Assembly (NCBI GenBank): GCA_905250125.1
Contig: CAJNOL010001433.1
Location: 1 to 64,000 of the forward strand
From: Rotaria sordida
Taxonomy: Eukaryota; Rotifera; Eurotatoria; Philodinida; Philodinidae
Direction: 5' to 3'
DNA: 64,000 bases
The position numbers and the translations under genes were made by a program. Under the pieces are notes generated by a model. It saw only the letters and a program-made list of their open reading frames with translations, had not been told where the DNA came from and ran no database searches. Shown piece after piece: positions 1-12,781 of this stretch (positions are counted from its first letter, which is position 1; each line of letters begins with the position of its first letter).

Positions 1-18
1 ATCAATATTTAAATACCA

Positions 19-240
19 TTATGGCCACTCTACTTTGGTTTGTCGGTATAATATATCGTGAAGGTCGTAATCACCAATGCAGCAAGGGTCTCGTCGTAAC
101 TTTTCCAAAAATTCTTCGAATGATGTTTCAGCCACGGTAGAAGGTGATTCCGATGTTTTTACAGTTTTCCTTCTAGTAATAGCATCAAGCCTTGTTACCA
201 ACCATATCCAAATTTTAGCAAGCCATTCTCGTGAAGCCAT
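19..240 (-). CDS. possible exon or small protein, unrecognised (73 aa)
   Basis: An open frame starts with ATG at 240 and reaches a TAA at 19-21. It begins with a hydrophobic, Trp-rich stretch (residues 5-17, AKIWIWLV) that could be a signal anchor. A charged segment follows (FEEFLEKLRRDPCC, about residues 41-54). Composition looks coding rather than random, with no low complexity. It lies at the window edge, so it may be a first exon that splices leftwards (a GTAGAG near 33 could be a donor) rather than a complete gene. I recognise no family. It could also be a chance frame. Confidence 0.35.
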   Translation of the reverse strand: MASREWLAKIWIWLVTRLDAITRRKTVKTSESPSTVAETSFEEFLEKLRRDPCCIGDYDLHDILYRQTKVEWP

Positions 241-1084
241 TAAGTTCTTTTCAAAATTCCACAGATAGATAGTAATTCTAAAAGTACTTAAAGAATATTG
301 GTTTCGTGTTAGTCTAATTGAAATAATAAATATCTTAGAAAGATAAATGCATATGTGTATTAGTATGACTTAAATAACTTATTGGAGAAAACTAATTTTG
401 ATCCGATTATCAGATAAGATGTTCAAATTCTACTAGTTTCATCTAGATACTGCTTAGACGCAATCATTAGATTTTATAACATGAATCGATTTTCTCATCA
501 ATATGTATGGATATAGTAATAGGAAAAAATACTGCAAATGATATTAGTGAGACTTAATTAAACATTATTCAAATGTAACTGCAAGCTGAGAAAGCTACGA
601 AGAACTATTGACACTCGATTAGTGAGAAAGTATTCTGATGCTGAACTCATAATACATTCAGCAATATTTGTTATCGAAGGATACAATTCATTAAATCAAC
701 TGTTTTTCTCTATGTAGTAAGAAGCAACAAATATCTTTTTAATGTGCATTATTGTCATGGATAGTTCGATTTGAGATGATTGAAACGATTTTGAAAAGAA
801 TGTTTCCATTTCTTGTTCATTCTTAACGAAACAGAAGTACATAAGTTCAATACGCTATTCTTGGTATGGTATTATTGAAAAATAATGAGTGAGAAATACT
901 GATGCTAATTTCTAAACATTGAAATTTTTCTCGATATCGTGATTGTGAGGCGTCATGTTAACAATTCTGAACTATTCAGATCCATTTTCGAGTTTGTCTT
1001 ATTACATAGAGTATTCTTCGCTTATACAATACTACTTTTTTGTTTACTTCCTTTCACTTCCCATAAACAAACAGTAAAAACTAT

Positions 1085-1968
1085 ACTTCAACCGAAAATT
1101 GTACCATTGACGAAGTATTGACTCTCTAGAGCAGGGCTTTAAATGTTGAACTTTCGAAGCACAGCGAACATATAATTTTCTTTCTGAATCCTATTTAATT
1201 ACCGAAAGTTATTGATAAGACATGTATGATGCTGCTATAAACAACGAATTAATTTTTCAGCCAAACATATATGAAAGTGATTTTTCTACACTTTCGAACG
1301 TGCATACGACTGGTTCGAAGGACAGCAACAAGTATATGTAATGTTTATAAAATATTGTTTTTTTACTTCCTTTGAAAAAATATGCTTCAATCGAGAATCG
1401 AACCCATGACCAAATACTGGTTATCCGGATTGGTAGTCAGATTAGTAAGTTACTCAACTACATGGATCATATTCACTCTTGAAGAAAGATATAGATCACT
1501 TTCGTATACACTTACTTGAGAAATTGTTTAGGTATATGTAGCTATATTGTGTCGACGTTAAAAACTTTTAATAATGAATTACCATTCAGAGAGAAACTTA
1601 TATATACGGTAAAAGCATATATTCTCTTGTTTGCTATTTTTTTGTTTATCAAAAACTAAAGAAAGTAAAAACCAACATGGTATAAACATTATGTATACTT
1701 CTTTCAGTCTTTTGAATCAATCGTATTCATGTTTGAAAGAGCAGAAAGAAATCATATTCACATACATCTGAGTGAGAAATCGCTTCTTTATACAGAGTTG
1801 GATGGTACGTATCGTATCGACGTTAAAATTCTTCGGTAATGAAATATTACTCAAATCAACAATTATATGTATATATATTAAAGCATAGATTTTCTTTTCT
1901 GTTTGGTTATCGAAAGACAAGGGAAGTAAAAACCAGCATTTTATAAATGTTACATATACTGCAATCAT
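1085..1968. repeat. cluster of degenerate, partly tRNA-like repeats
   Basis: On the minus strand, 1385-1468 contains a B-box-like GGTTCGATTCT and a poorly matching A-box region, as in tRNA-derived SINEs. Segment 1089-1134 is a diverged second copy of 1389-1434 in the same orientation. Segments of about 180 bases at 1535-1710 and 1785-1965 are similar to each other in direct orientation: both contain a CGACGTTAAAA-type motif and a GAAGTAAAAACCA-type motif. Part of this unit recurs inverted near 1335-1375. The copies are old, with many substitutions. A folded cloverleaf is not supported because the anticodon loop would be about 10 nt. Confidence 0.4.
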
Positions 1969-2328
1969 TTATTTAAATGCAAGTCAGAAAAAATTGATTA
2001 AGTGTAGCATTTTTTGATGAAGTTCAATGTGTCTTTTGATTATCGTTATACGTTTTGAATCAAAATCGATCTTTTTTCTTTTTTTATCAATTAAAATGAA
2101 CTTTTTAAGTTTTGATCGATTTCTGATGTAGTTTCATTATCTCAATTTAAAACAATTTATATAAGAGTTTAAACTTTACTTCATTGATGTGGCTCTATCT
2201 TCGTGATAACTTCATCGTTTCTGAATGGAAGAAATCAACGAAAATCATAAAGAATTAGAGTGAAGCGTTCATACGTCCATAAAAGTACTTATCTTAGATA
2301 TGTATGATTAAATTCGATTGACAAATAA

Positions 2329-2415
2329 GGATGTGGGTGTGAGTGTGTGTGTGAGAAATGTACAGCGTCCACATGTGACATCTCACACGCCACACCCATA
2401 TCCACACTTACATCC
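2329..2415. repeat. telomere-motif hairpin 1
   Basis: The left half is G-rich on the plus strand (GGATGTGGGTGTGAGTGTG) and the right half is its approximate reverse complement, rich in CCACACCC and CACACTTACATCC. Ends match as GGATGT/ACATCC. It is one of five similar sites in the window. Confidence 0.55.
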
Positions 2416-2683
2416 AAGAATTGTTTCGATCGATGAAGAATATTAATCATCAATTTTTAGAGTGTAAAAGAAAATTTTCCTTCGTAGACAAAAGCTGGAA
2501 TAAACCAACTTGTGTTTCTGTTTGCTTCGATTTGTTGTTCTACTTCATGCACGTTTGATGAATCATTGTGTATATGCCGTCATCCATCGAATGAAGTTGC
2601 GTAATTTCATTCCTTTCATTGGCAAAAACTTAGTTTGAGCTTATGCTTCACACGCGACATTCATTGCATCATCTTCGAACACT

Positions 2684-5610
2684 ATGAGTTACTTATCATA
2701 CGACAAAGACATTTTCTTTATTCCTGACGAACTCTACGAAGTGATTCGACGAAATGAACCGGCTGAGCTTCGTACTTGTCTGATACAAATGTCCTACATT
2801 AGATTGGCTCTGCAAGTGGTAGAATTACGATATGAAGGGCATGTAAGTATACTCATGCTTGCTGCTCTTTACGGATCCGAAGATTTCGTACGTGGATTAC
2901 TTTCTTGGGATTCAAGCCCAAAACAAGTGGAACTTCGAGGAAATGTATACAACATCAATGGAGATTTAATCAATAACGTTACTGCATTATGGTGTGCTTT
3001 AGATCAAGGACATTATGGCGTGGCATCTATTTTGATCAATGAAGGCAAGGCCGATATATACTGTGGTCCGAATCATTCACTGTTCGATTATTTCATTGAG
3101 ACTGGACGACTCGATGTTATACGATTTTTAGTTGAGAATGATTATGCCACGACGAAAAGACAAAAAATAACTAATGATTCTCATTATCTTTATCTTGACT
3201 TGGCTGCTAGTTTAGGTCACACAGATATTGTAATTTATTTTCTTTTAAAAGGCGATGAAGAAGACATCAGACAAAGTATCGGTGTGAGCAGTGCCTTACA
3301 TCGAGCTGCTGAAAACGGCCATTATGATTGTGTACGAGTTTTATGCAATGCTGGTCTTTCTCCAAAAACAAAAAATTCAAATGGAAAAACAGTATTGAGA
3401 TTGGCAGCTGAAAATAATCACTCGAGTATCGTTGATTTTTTATTGGGATACAATAATGATGAGGCCAGTTTCAATGAGCTCGAATTATTAGCTTCTTCAT
3501 ATATGATCTCAGTTTGGCATTTCGACGAGCGTGAACCATCAGATCGAATGCGTACTTTATTAAAACAGTCACTCATAAAGCGTGTCTTGCTGAATATCCC
3601 AAAAGAAGTTGCGCAACCGATTTCAGCCTATGAATTCCAGCAAGAATGTCAATCGATCGATGAATTTGATCAGATTCAATATAATGTTGATCGATTGTAT
3701 CTTGAGGCATTACTCATTCGAGAACGTATTCTTTTACCAGAAAAGGAAGAAACATTCTTTTCACCATTATATCAACGAGGATTCGTACTTGTTGAGCGAG
3801 GTGAATTCTATCAATGCTTCAACCTGTGGTTTCACATTTTTCAATTGTATCAACGAATGGAATTGGAAACTAATCTTCAAAGTTTCGTTTGGCTTTTCTG
3901 TCGAATGCTCGCTGCTGGAATACCCATTCCTGTTGATCAATTCTTAGCAATATGTTATCTCACCTTCCAATCATCACAACAGAAGTTCACAAACGAAAGT
4001 CTAGCAACAGCTTTATGTCTCGTAGCAATTGCAGCAAAGGTAACGTAGAACTTATATGTCTCTGACAAGATCCTTAGGATCTTTCTATCATATTCAAGTC
4101 TATTGTTTAGTTATGAGGGGAAAAAACCGGTTTTGGATGTTTTTTCGAATAGAAAAACAATTTATCAGATGAACGGACTCTGTCGCAGTACTTCATCGAT
4201 TAGTAGTGATTTTCTATTGCTCTTTTTTACTATGTTTTTGATCAATATTAACTATCGAATACTACCCGTTACATTATTCAAGAATGGTTCTGTAAATCGA
4301 TCGATCGTTCTGGCAATTGTTATCGATTTTGAAGATAGGAATACACTATTATTATTTGAGTTATACCAGGGTTCGTAAAAAAAAACAAATTACTGTAAAT
4401 AATAGAGTAAGACAAGTAATTTTATCGAGGAAAGTTTCTGTCTGAATGGTTTATGTATCGGAATCAACTGATGACAGAGATCAAAATTCGAAACAGCAAG
4501 AGACAAAACTTTCCTTGTGTTCATTGACCAGCATAAAAGTCATTACTTTCTATTTCGTGGGAAAATCGCGGAAGAGAATGAATTCACAATATCCATTACC
4601 ATACTTTCCGTATGTAATTGTTTTGACTGCAGATGCTGTTTCTAAATCACATACAAACCTGCATTATCTCGTTTAGACTATTCATGATTACAAAATGACT
4701 CATCATTTTGCTTTTTTTTTGTTAACAGCTCCTAGAACAAGACATTATTGATAGTGCCGAGCGTCATTCAATTTTTCAGTGGATTCAATGTTTATGCCGT
4801 GAACAACCGATCACAGAAGACAGTGATCAAACACTGCTCCATATGAGTGTCAGCGATCGAACATATAGATATATCAATTTCAAAATGAAAGACATTCAAT
4901 CCATTCTTATGTAAGTCATTGACAAGAACAAGTTACAGAGATTATTACATGCATTAGTAGATGTAACCAGGATGTTTCTGCGTAATATAGTGAAAGTCTC
5001 GTTATCTGTAGGAGAGATAAGAAAAGAATTCCGACCATTTGTCTAACATCGATGAACACAGTTGGTCTTCAAAAAACAAGTTAGATGGATTTTCTTATAT
5101 CATCTGTCTGAACCACCTATCTATCAGTCTTTAGATTTCACCGTATTTAACAATTGTTTATTTAGTTTTCCCAATACGCAAGCAACTCGGCTCCTTCTAC
5201 ATTACGGACGTCGATGGATTGATTTGGATGCTGTGGATCGAGTTCAAGGAGATACAGCTCTACATCGAATCGCTAGCAGCGTTACTGGTGTGAATGCAAT
5301 AACGATCATTGAGCTTCTGATCAATGCCGGAGCTCATATCGACTGTGTCAATAACTATGACGAAACGCCAGCTGATGCAGCCATGATGGTTGAAATTCGT
5401 TCTCTATTACAATCAAAACAAAGACCATCACGGCTCAAATGCCTCTGCGCACGTCTCATTGCTAATCAACAACTCAATTACGATTTCGTATGGCCTGATC
5501 ACACAGTCTTGAATCGATTCGTTGTCTTGCATGGAGATCTGTCAAGAAAACATGTCGTGTCCGATGAATGTAACTCAATAGAGGATTGGGACTGTTTTGG
5601 CTATGATTAG
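2684..5610 (+). CDS. FEM1: FEM1-family protein, CRL2 substrate receptor (660 aa)
   Basis: Three exons, 2684-4039, 4729-4910 and 5166-5610, join in phase (1983 nt). FEM1 proteins are substrate receptors of Cullin-2 RING E3 ligases and bind C-degrons, classically ending in arginine. Visible here: N-terminal ankyrin repeats (about residues 50-260), including the family's long insert before TALWCALDQGH. A TPR-like middle follows (LEALLIRERIL, then EFYQCFNLWFHIFQLYQ). The C-terminal ankyrin pair contains GDTALHRIAS. The VHL-box-type tail is LKCLCARLIANQQLNY near residue 603. Length fits the family (about 620-670). The first ATG was chosen because it opens the frame and gives a family-like N-terminus. 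The two introns are 689 and 255 bp, and codon use is less A/T-biased than in the other genes here. It could be a divergent FEM1 paralogue; the family call is firm. Confidence 0.88.
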
Positions 5611-5896
5611 CTGAACAGTTTTTTGTTTTATGATGTCTTAGTCAAATACAAGAAAAAATATAATCAAGAGGCATCTCTCATCTCATTGATTTTTCATTGG
5701 CTCAATCGAACTCAGTGTAGACTACGCACCGTGTTATAAACCTATATTTCTATTCGAACCGATTGGATTCGTCCAAGTTGTTGTTTGGTCCGTTCCAATC
5801 GCTTGCAGAACTCTAGTCTACAGACATCATAGCTTCCATTGCTTCATTAACTTTAGATAATCAGATCACTATTCCCTCACAGGTCCTACATAGTTT

Positions 5897-5968
5897 GGAT
5901 GTGGATGCTGGTGGGAATAAATAGGAAGTCCCGCGCACACACATCCACACTCTACACCCACGCCCATG
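5897..5968. repeat. telomere-motif hairpin 2
   Basis: The left side reads GGATGTGGATGCTGGTGGG. The right side is C-rich with CACATCCACACTCTACACCC. The arms are imperfect reverse complements around a short spacer, resembling the copy at 2329-2415. Confidence 0.5.
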
Positions 5969-7232
5969 TCGTTACAGACTAATTAGAAATATAAACAGTA
6001 TTGGGTTCTATAAATTAACGCTAGGAGGAGGAAACAATGGCAATGAAAGTGTTGAAATCTCTCATTCACAACTCATTGAATTCTTTCTTATATATGAATA
6101 CTTCTGTACCTTCAGCTATTCATAGTTTTCCGTTTGGTATATGAAAACAAACATTTGAATCGATCAGTATCACAGAACACTTTGTTTTCACTTTGCTGTA
6201 TAGAGTATATAAAATGAGTTCGACAATGAGAAACAACTAGAACACACGTATCATTAAATGTTTAACTCATTTAATTGACTTTATTGATAATTAGAAATTG
6301 ACATGTAACTTTTCCTTCGTGATTTATTTTTAGAAATAAAAATTGCTTATAAAAGATACAGATGTGACAACTATGAAGACAATAGAAGTATCATTATTCA
6401 TTCATTCAGAATTTGAGCAAATTTTTGTAAAGATATCAGTAAAAGATTCGTAAATTAATATTCTTTTATTTCAAAGTCGAACTACACATAACTGATCAAA
6501 ATTTTAATTATATTATAGATCATTTGATCTATTGCAATATATGAAACTTATTCAAATACGTCAACAATTTCAAGAATCTCCAGAAATTTTTTATCGATCG
6601 TCATGTCAAAATAAGTTTGATCTCATAGCAAATGGTTCATATCTTAATAAATATCTCTTCAAAAGATAATAAAATATAGTTCACCTGATGATGAGGAAAT
6701 GAAGATTCATCGAATGAAATAATCATTAATTGATCTTAAATGTCAATAGTCATATGACATGGAGTTAGAGATACATTTAAGATTATTAAAAAAAACAGCA
6801 AAGAATAGTAATAAGATATTAAGTACGTTTATTATTTTGATGGTTGAACAACGAGAATGCTCTTCTCAATGATGTATCGAAAGGTAAATTCACTTTTAGT
6901 TTTGATACCAAACTATTAGTTTTTTCTGCTAAGTTGCTGTGATCCGATATAGTTTGAATAAATAATCCCAAAGAATCGAGTTCATGGATGATTTCTGAAA
7001 ATGATATCTAACGCTCTGGTAAACATATAAAAACTGATATAGTTACATATAGAGTATTTAATATGCTACATTCTTATGCATAGTTTATTAAAACTTAGTT
7101 CGTGGAGCGAAAAATAAGTGAGAAGTATTGATTCTTCAACCTACAAGAATTTTTTACTAGTGTCTAATTTCTGACTTTTTTTCATTGGCAGATTGACTCT
7201 AGAAAAATATGATTAATGAGATGCATGAATCC

Positions 7233-7290
7233 GATGGGTGTGGATGACCTTTTCAGTCACAATCACACCTACACGTACTCTACACCCACG
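7233..7290. repeat. telomere-motif hairpin 3 (degenerate)
   Basis: A short GATGGGTGTGGATG on the left faces CACACCTACACGTACTCTAC and ACCCACG on the right. The right arm is longer than the left, so one side is eroded. Confidence 0.4.
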
Positions 7291-9541
7291 TTTATGAAAC
7301 ATAGCTTTGACATACGATCGAAATACCAAAAAGTACAGAATTTTTCGCTTTTTTCATCCTGACTCGTCCTGTTTACTTGTGAAGGTGATGCTGCTTCAGC
7401 ATGAAAAATTATGATAATCGTCATTTGATACTCTGTTCAAAGAAATAGAAAAAGTTGTGCACACGGACTCTCCGGAAGACATATGGAGATGCAAAGAGAA
7501 ATCGTTTGGATTTCAGAAAAAACCGTAGCGCCATTGTACTCTTCCTGGATAAACCATATGTATCGAAACTTTCAGAATTTTTAATTAATCTCGTGAACTA
7601 GAAGAACAAAGATTTATTTTCCTTCAATCATATATTATTTAGTATGAAGCCAGTTTTGTAATGCTCCGGAAAGCGCGGGTATGGCAGAAAGCGAGACCGA
7701 ATCCTCATGCCATCTACAACCATACCTTTTTCAAAGCCCACTTTATATTTATTTTAGAAAATATTAATTTTGTATGATAAAAAAAAAATTGTTATTTCAG
7801 AAAAATATATAGATGATTATTTGAACTAATAAATTATTGAAAAGAAGAAAAAAAAAAAAGAAAAGCAGAACAGTCATCGATAAAACTATCGAACATTAAA
7901 GTTATTATCACTTCTAAAGCATTGATCTACACTTAAATTTAACATTCTATCTCTAGTGATGTGTAAGGTCAATATGAATTATATCATATAATGCACATAT
8001 AGGATAGTATTTAATATATATATAAAAAATAGATGTTCGGATACACTCAATTTATCGCAGTGATGTGTTAAAAGAAAATTGAAACGTATAATTAGAATGT
8101 ATAAGAAAAGTGAACAATACAGAACATTATACGGCTATACTTTTTAATTAGAGATTGAATGAATATAGTTGTGCTATTTGTATTTATCCAAACATTTATA
8201 ATGATTCGTTTCGCTTGCAAATTTTTCATTTAAAAATTTGTTATTTTTTCATAATCTACGATCTTCATTAAAATTAATTTAATTTTGTTATTGTTGTTTT
8301 TCGTTTTAAAGAAAAAAAAAACATTTCATAACATTATATTTTCACTTTTTAATTTTTAAGATAATCAATTGTCTTCCTTCTCATCTTATGTCAAGCAAAA
8401 CAATTCAATGTAAAAGAATTGAAAGCACTAAAAAAAAAAACAAAAATTTCGTCTATGTCTATACAAATATTTTCATAAACATAAATTGAATGATGACCTT
8501 TTCAATATTCACATTCAAGTAGGCAACCATATAAACATAAGAAAAATCTCATCTTTCATTGAACAATAAAATAAATTTCATTTGTCAATTCCATATAATT
8601 CAAGTATTCACACAGGGGGGAAAACTATTGATTGGAGTTCGAAAATAATGTATAGGAAGAGATCAGCCTTCATTTTAAGTCGAAAAGAAGGTATACAATA
8701 CAGGAACATCATATTTTTGAACGGAGTTGATGAGGGAACATTCCCGAATGCTCCATCGAGACTCTATATTCAGGTGAGAGACCATAGTGAGTAGTATAAA
8801 AGCGTAAGAAAGTTCGGTTGTCGCAACTCTTTGTTCATGAGATATTGAATTTTTAAGAGAAAGTTCGAGTAAATCGAATTTTAAATTTCGACTTGGAAAA
8901 AGATAATCATTCTTCTTATACTTAAATCAGTGAAATTTTTGCAATGAGTTAATATCATCGAAAGCTTCATTAGTCTCGATCAAAAAAGCCATTGGACACT
9001 TCAGGACGTTCTCTCTCTCTTCAGCCATCATCGTGTTCCGTCACTAAAGAAAATATGTTTTGATGACCAAAATTGTCCAACATAGAAATGATTACCCCAA
9101 GGTTGTGGATCTGTTCCCCTCCAACTGGGAGGGGAAGGAGACTTAAATCAAAAAACGAAAATTTATAACACACTGTTTGCTTCTCGCTAACAGAATGTGA
9201 AATAAAAAAAAGCAAACAATGCTTACTCATTTCGTACGAATGATCAATTTCACTTTCGACAGTTTTAATGATATGTTCCAAGTGAAAATAATAGTATATG
9301 ATGACAATGATTATTATCATATGAATAGTATATACTATATACAAACGATGGGAAAAATAAGTAAGAAAAAAAAAAGGTTATTATAATTTCTTTGTAGTAA
9401 AGTGTTATAAAAATTCATTGAATATAAATATATGGATTTGTTTCGTTTCTCACACGAGATTTTCCTTTTTTTTTTGAAACGATCAAAGAATGTGTCAACA
9501 TATTGTTTGATTGATCATCAATCTAAGACAAGATCTGAATG

Positions 9542-9562
9542 ATATATATATATATATATATA
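9542..9562. repeat. (AT)n microsatellite
   Basis: About ten AT units in an A/T-rich intergenic stretch; a shorter similar tract lies near 9764-9780. Confidence 0.85.
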
Positions 9563-10227
9563 AGGTGACAATCATCACTTTGTCCTTGTGTAACAGTCGG
9601 ATTGTTCAAAGTCTATTGTTTTTTTCTTTCTTTCTTTCTATTCTAACATACGTTCGTAATCAAATTAGAATGGAGGAAAAAAATTCTTAACACATCAAAC
9701 AAAAATAAGAATATATCTGCTTGTTGAACTTTCATATATTTATTGATTCACCTTTGGTCAACAATATATATATATATATAGCTCTTCCTTACTATGTCAA
9801 CATCATTTAAATACAATTGTATCTATTTAACATAAACAAATATCGACAAATTTTAAATTAACGAAACAATAACATTTAAATCGGATAGTTTTCATTTTTT
9901 GTTAAAAAATGAAAATGAAAAGTTGCCTCAAGATAAAGCGAAACAATTCTCTTTTAATAAGTGATTGTCTAAGACCAGGTGTGTAAATGATATTATCTAA
10001 TCGAAATGTTTTTTTGTCCTATAAGATTGATTATCGTTTTCCGTTCCGCCTATTTCTCTCTTCCATTTCATTACACCTGTACGATTATGTCATAGAAGTA
10101 TTATTGAAGAACTCTATTGAAAAACAAAACAAAAAAAAAAAAAAATTTATATATACATAAATGTGTACTGAATAAATAGACTTTAGTCAATGACAATGAT
10201 CAAATTTCAAATGAACGTGTAAAATGA

Positions 10228-10686
10228 TCAGTCTGTATTTGAAATATCTTGTAGTAATGATGAATCAGTTGACATATCGGATAATGATGTTCGAGAAGTA
10301 AATGGAACTAAATACACACAAAAAAAAAAAGAAATATTAGTTTATGTATACGTGTAAACATATATATATAGGTTTAAATGTGGGAGGAGGATTACCTTCT
10401 CTCCTCATTTTTTTGCGTCATTTTCGAGCTATTATCGAAAGTATGTTAAATAGAAGTTTCTTTTTTTTTTGTTTTGTTCTTTACCTGATAGAGATGTATC
10501 CGTTTGAAATCGATCAATTAATTGATTTTCTAATTGACGAATATAACGAATTGTTTCTAAGACAATTTCAATTGGTGTTGATGTTGGTTTTTGTTTTAAT
10601 GTTGGTAAAATTGATTTTAATTTTTTTAATTCAACTTTTGTTAAATCTGTTTTAGTTTTTTTAGTTGATGATGAATTTCGAGTCAT
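10228..10686 (-). CDS. Id/extramacrochaetae-like HLH protein without basic region (93 aa)
   Basis: Two exons on the minus strand, 10686-10485 and 10307-10228, join with phase 1 (282 nt, stop TGA). The intron is 177 bp with a GTAAAG donor and a T-rich TTTAG acceptor. The product has one helix-loop-helix (about residues 15-58): helix 1 VELKKLKSILPTL, loop KQKPTSTP, helix 2 IEIVLETIRYIRQLENQLI. The pattern of K-L-x-x-L-x-P and then an I-x-x-V-L-x-x-x-x-x-Y-I-x-x-L helix fits the HLH family. The segment before helix 1 has Lys but not the Glu-Arg pattern of DNA-binding bHLH proteins, and the protein is very short. Id proteins of this kind dimerise with bHLH factors and keep them off DNA. The tail is Ser/Thr-rich. 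HLH call firm; Id-type function inferred. Confidence 0.72.
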
Positions 10687-12781
10687 TTTTTAATTTCTTT
10701 TTTTTTTTTGTTGTTGTTGTATAGAAAATGTAAAAAAAAAAAAAAATTGTATATAATGGATGTTGATGATCGTAGATGTGTGTGTGTATGCTTATGTATA
10801 TATATATACTGAAGGATTCATTGAATAGAGGTGAGAACGAAGAAGAAAAAAAAAAAAAAGAAAACGAAAAGAGAACAAACCTATTGGTTACTTTTTTTTT
10901 TTTAATATTTTATTCGTTCTTCGTATCGCTTTATCACCTGGTGAATGACATAGACATACATAAATAGAATATGAATAAAGCGAAAAATAATCGCTCGGAT
11001 CATGTTTATGACACATCAACATGTCATTTCTGTTTTATTTTTTATTACCGTTAAATTTGCATAAAGGTATTAGTCATCATCAGTCTAAGATTTTGGTTAT
11101 ATGAAGAGGCAATCCATGGATGTCCTAAAGTTCTGTTCTTTTTTGCTTCCCAATCTTCGTAACATAAGTTGTTCTCCTTCCGAATATCTCTCTGTGGTGA
11201 TCATGGCCATAGAATGATCGAAAGGAAGACATAGTAATTTCTATCGAACACGTGGATATGACCTATTTTCGATCAAAAACGAATTTTGTGTTTTTTTTTT
11301 TCATATAAATATACTCAAAAAATGAGATTGATGAAACACTTGCAATGAAAAGTCTCCAAAACTCTTGTAAAAAAAGCTTTTTATTTTCTAAATTAGTAAA
11401 TCATACATCATTTGATGTAGTTTTTTTATAAAATATATTTCTATTTTTCTCTCCAAATACTTCTATTGAAAAGTTTTGTTGATATTAGAGTTAGTGAAAA
11501 AAGTGACGGCTATCGATAGAACAGAAGTTCTAGTTTAAGCACTATAGATATGTTATTTATTGTTAAACTCTTTTTATTTTTCTCTAAAGTAACTAATATT
11601 GTGCATCATTCTCCGCTTCGCTATATGTCAAGAAAAAGATTTGAACGTAGTTCATACGTTTCGTTTATATGTAAAAAAACAAAATATTTTCTTGAATTAG
11701 TATGAAGTTTATCATTGAAAGAATTTTAATCGCGTGATTCATTGTTAATGCTCATCCTTATTTATATTCACGTTCCACATGAACAATAACAAATATATAG
11801 TTTCATTTGACATGTCTCTCACAATGATAATCATAATTCGATTATATATTGGAAAGTAATGCACACAATGCACAATAAAATTTTTTAAAGAAATTCCTCG
11901 TTTTTGTTTTTTTTTTTTTGTCATGCTCATTAATTTGAACAGCATGACATACAGTTACTTTTCTTTTCGTATTCTATCAATGATGAACAAAAAGACAAAT
12001 ATATGAAGGTCGTATATGAAAAGACATTCTCGAAATTTTTTTTGAAGTGAAAAAAAAAAAAAAGAGGAGAAATACCTTATTCTTTACATATGTCTGAATT
12101 AATTTACGAGAGGGTTAACTTATCAGAATTGTTGGCGTTCTTTTTTCTTTGTTGTTCATAGTAAAGTGAACTTGACATCGCGTATGTATAAGCAGCGGTA
12201 TGATTTGAGTCTTTGTCTTTGATAAAGTGATATGAAGAGAAGAATAATCATATTTTCTTTTTTACCTTTACATCTGCTTGAATCGAACAATAATCAGGCG
12301 GAGCATATTTTTAATATGATTCGGTATTCATTATCTCTTTGATCTTGTGTTTGTTCAACTAATTATGAAGTAGAACGAAGGACACAATTGATTAAAAAAA
12401 AAAAAAAAGGAGAGGGAAAAGATTTACTAAAACAACATAAAAAAAGATCAACAGGATAGGAAATGTTTGTTGGATGTTAGATTTAAAATAAACATTTTTA
12501 TTTTCTAATGAAAACTAATTGTTATAGAATTTTTTTGTCAATTAGAAATAAATTGAATTTATATTTAAGATTAAAGTTGAGTATAAATCTCTTATCGATC
12601 TAATTTATGTTAATATAAAATGTCTAGAATCATGAATCAATCGAATATTTGAAGTTTAGAATTTCAATTAGTTGTGTATTATCAAATGTAAGATTAAAAA
12701 AAAAAAGTAGTGCCCATGATCGTTATCCTAACAACTATATGTAACTATTGAATTTATGCATGTATTTACGATTTTGGTTGC

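Larger units (their letters stand above)
269..2683. other. non-coding stretch upstream of FEM1, with degenerate repeats
   Basis: No coding exon with splice sites or homology is visible. The part from about 940 to 1970 is built of degenerate, partly tandem and partly inverted repeat copies (listed separately). A telomere-motif hairpin sits at 2329-2415. The last 270 bases before the FEM1 start are probably its 5' flank; I see no clear core promoter motif. Confidence 0.6.
5611..10227. other. 4.6-kb non-coding stretch between FEM1 and the HLH gene
   Basis: No exon could be supported. It holds two telomere-motif hairpins (5897-5968 and 7233-7290) and two (AT)n tracts (9542-9562 and about 9764-9780). 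Long A and T homopolymers are scarce up to about 7.7 kb and common after it, so base character changes there. Confidence 0.6.

Noticed and set aside
1385..1468. Functional tRNA gene on the minus strand
   Set aside because: The B-box is good, but T-stem pairing is weak and the anticodon loop would be about 10 nt, so a tRNA-derived repeat is the better explanation.
4103..4378. 91-codon open frame on the plus strand
   Set aside because: Lies wholly in FEM1 intron 1, which has phase-consistent splice sites; no protein character.
8582..8794. 70-codon open frame (MSIPYNSSIHTGG...)
   Set aside because: Slightly better than random, with a possible donor after YIQ, but no partner exon, domain or homology that I can see.
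9021..9344. 107-codon minus-strand frame
   Set aside because: Begins with Ile/Tyr-rich translation of A/T repeats; no splice partners.
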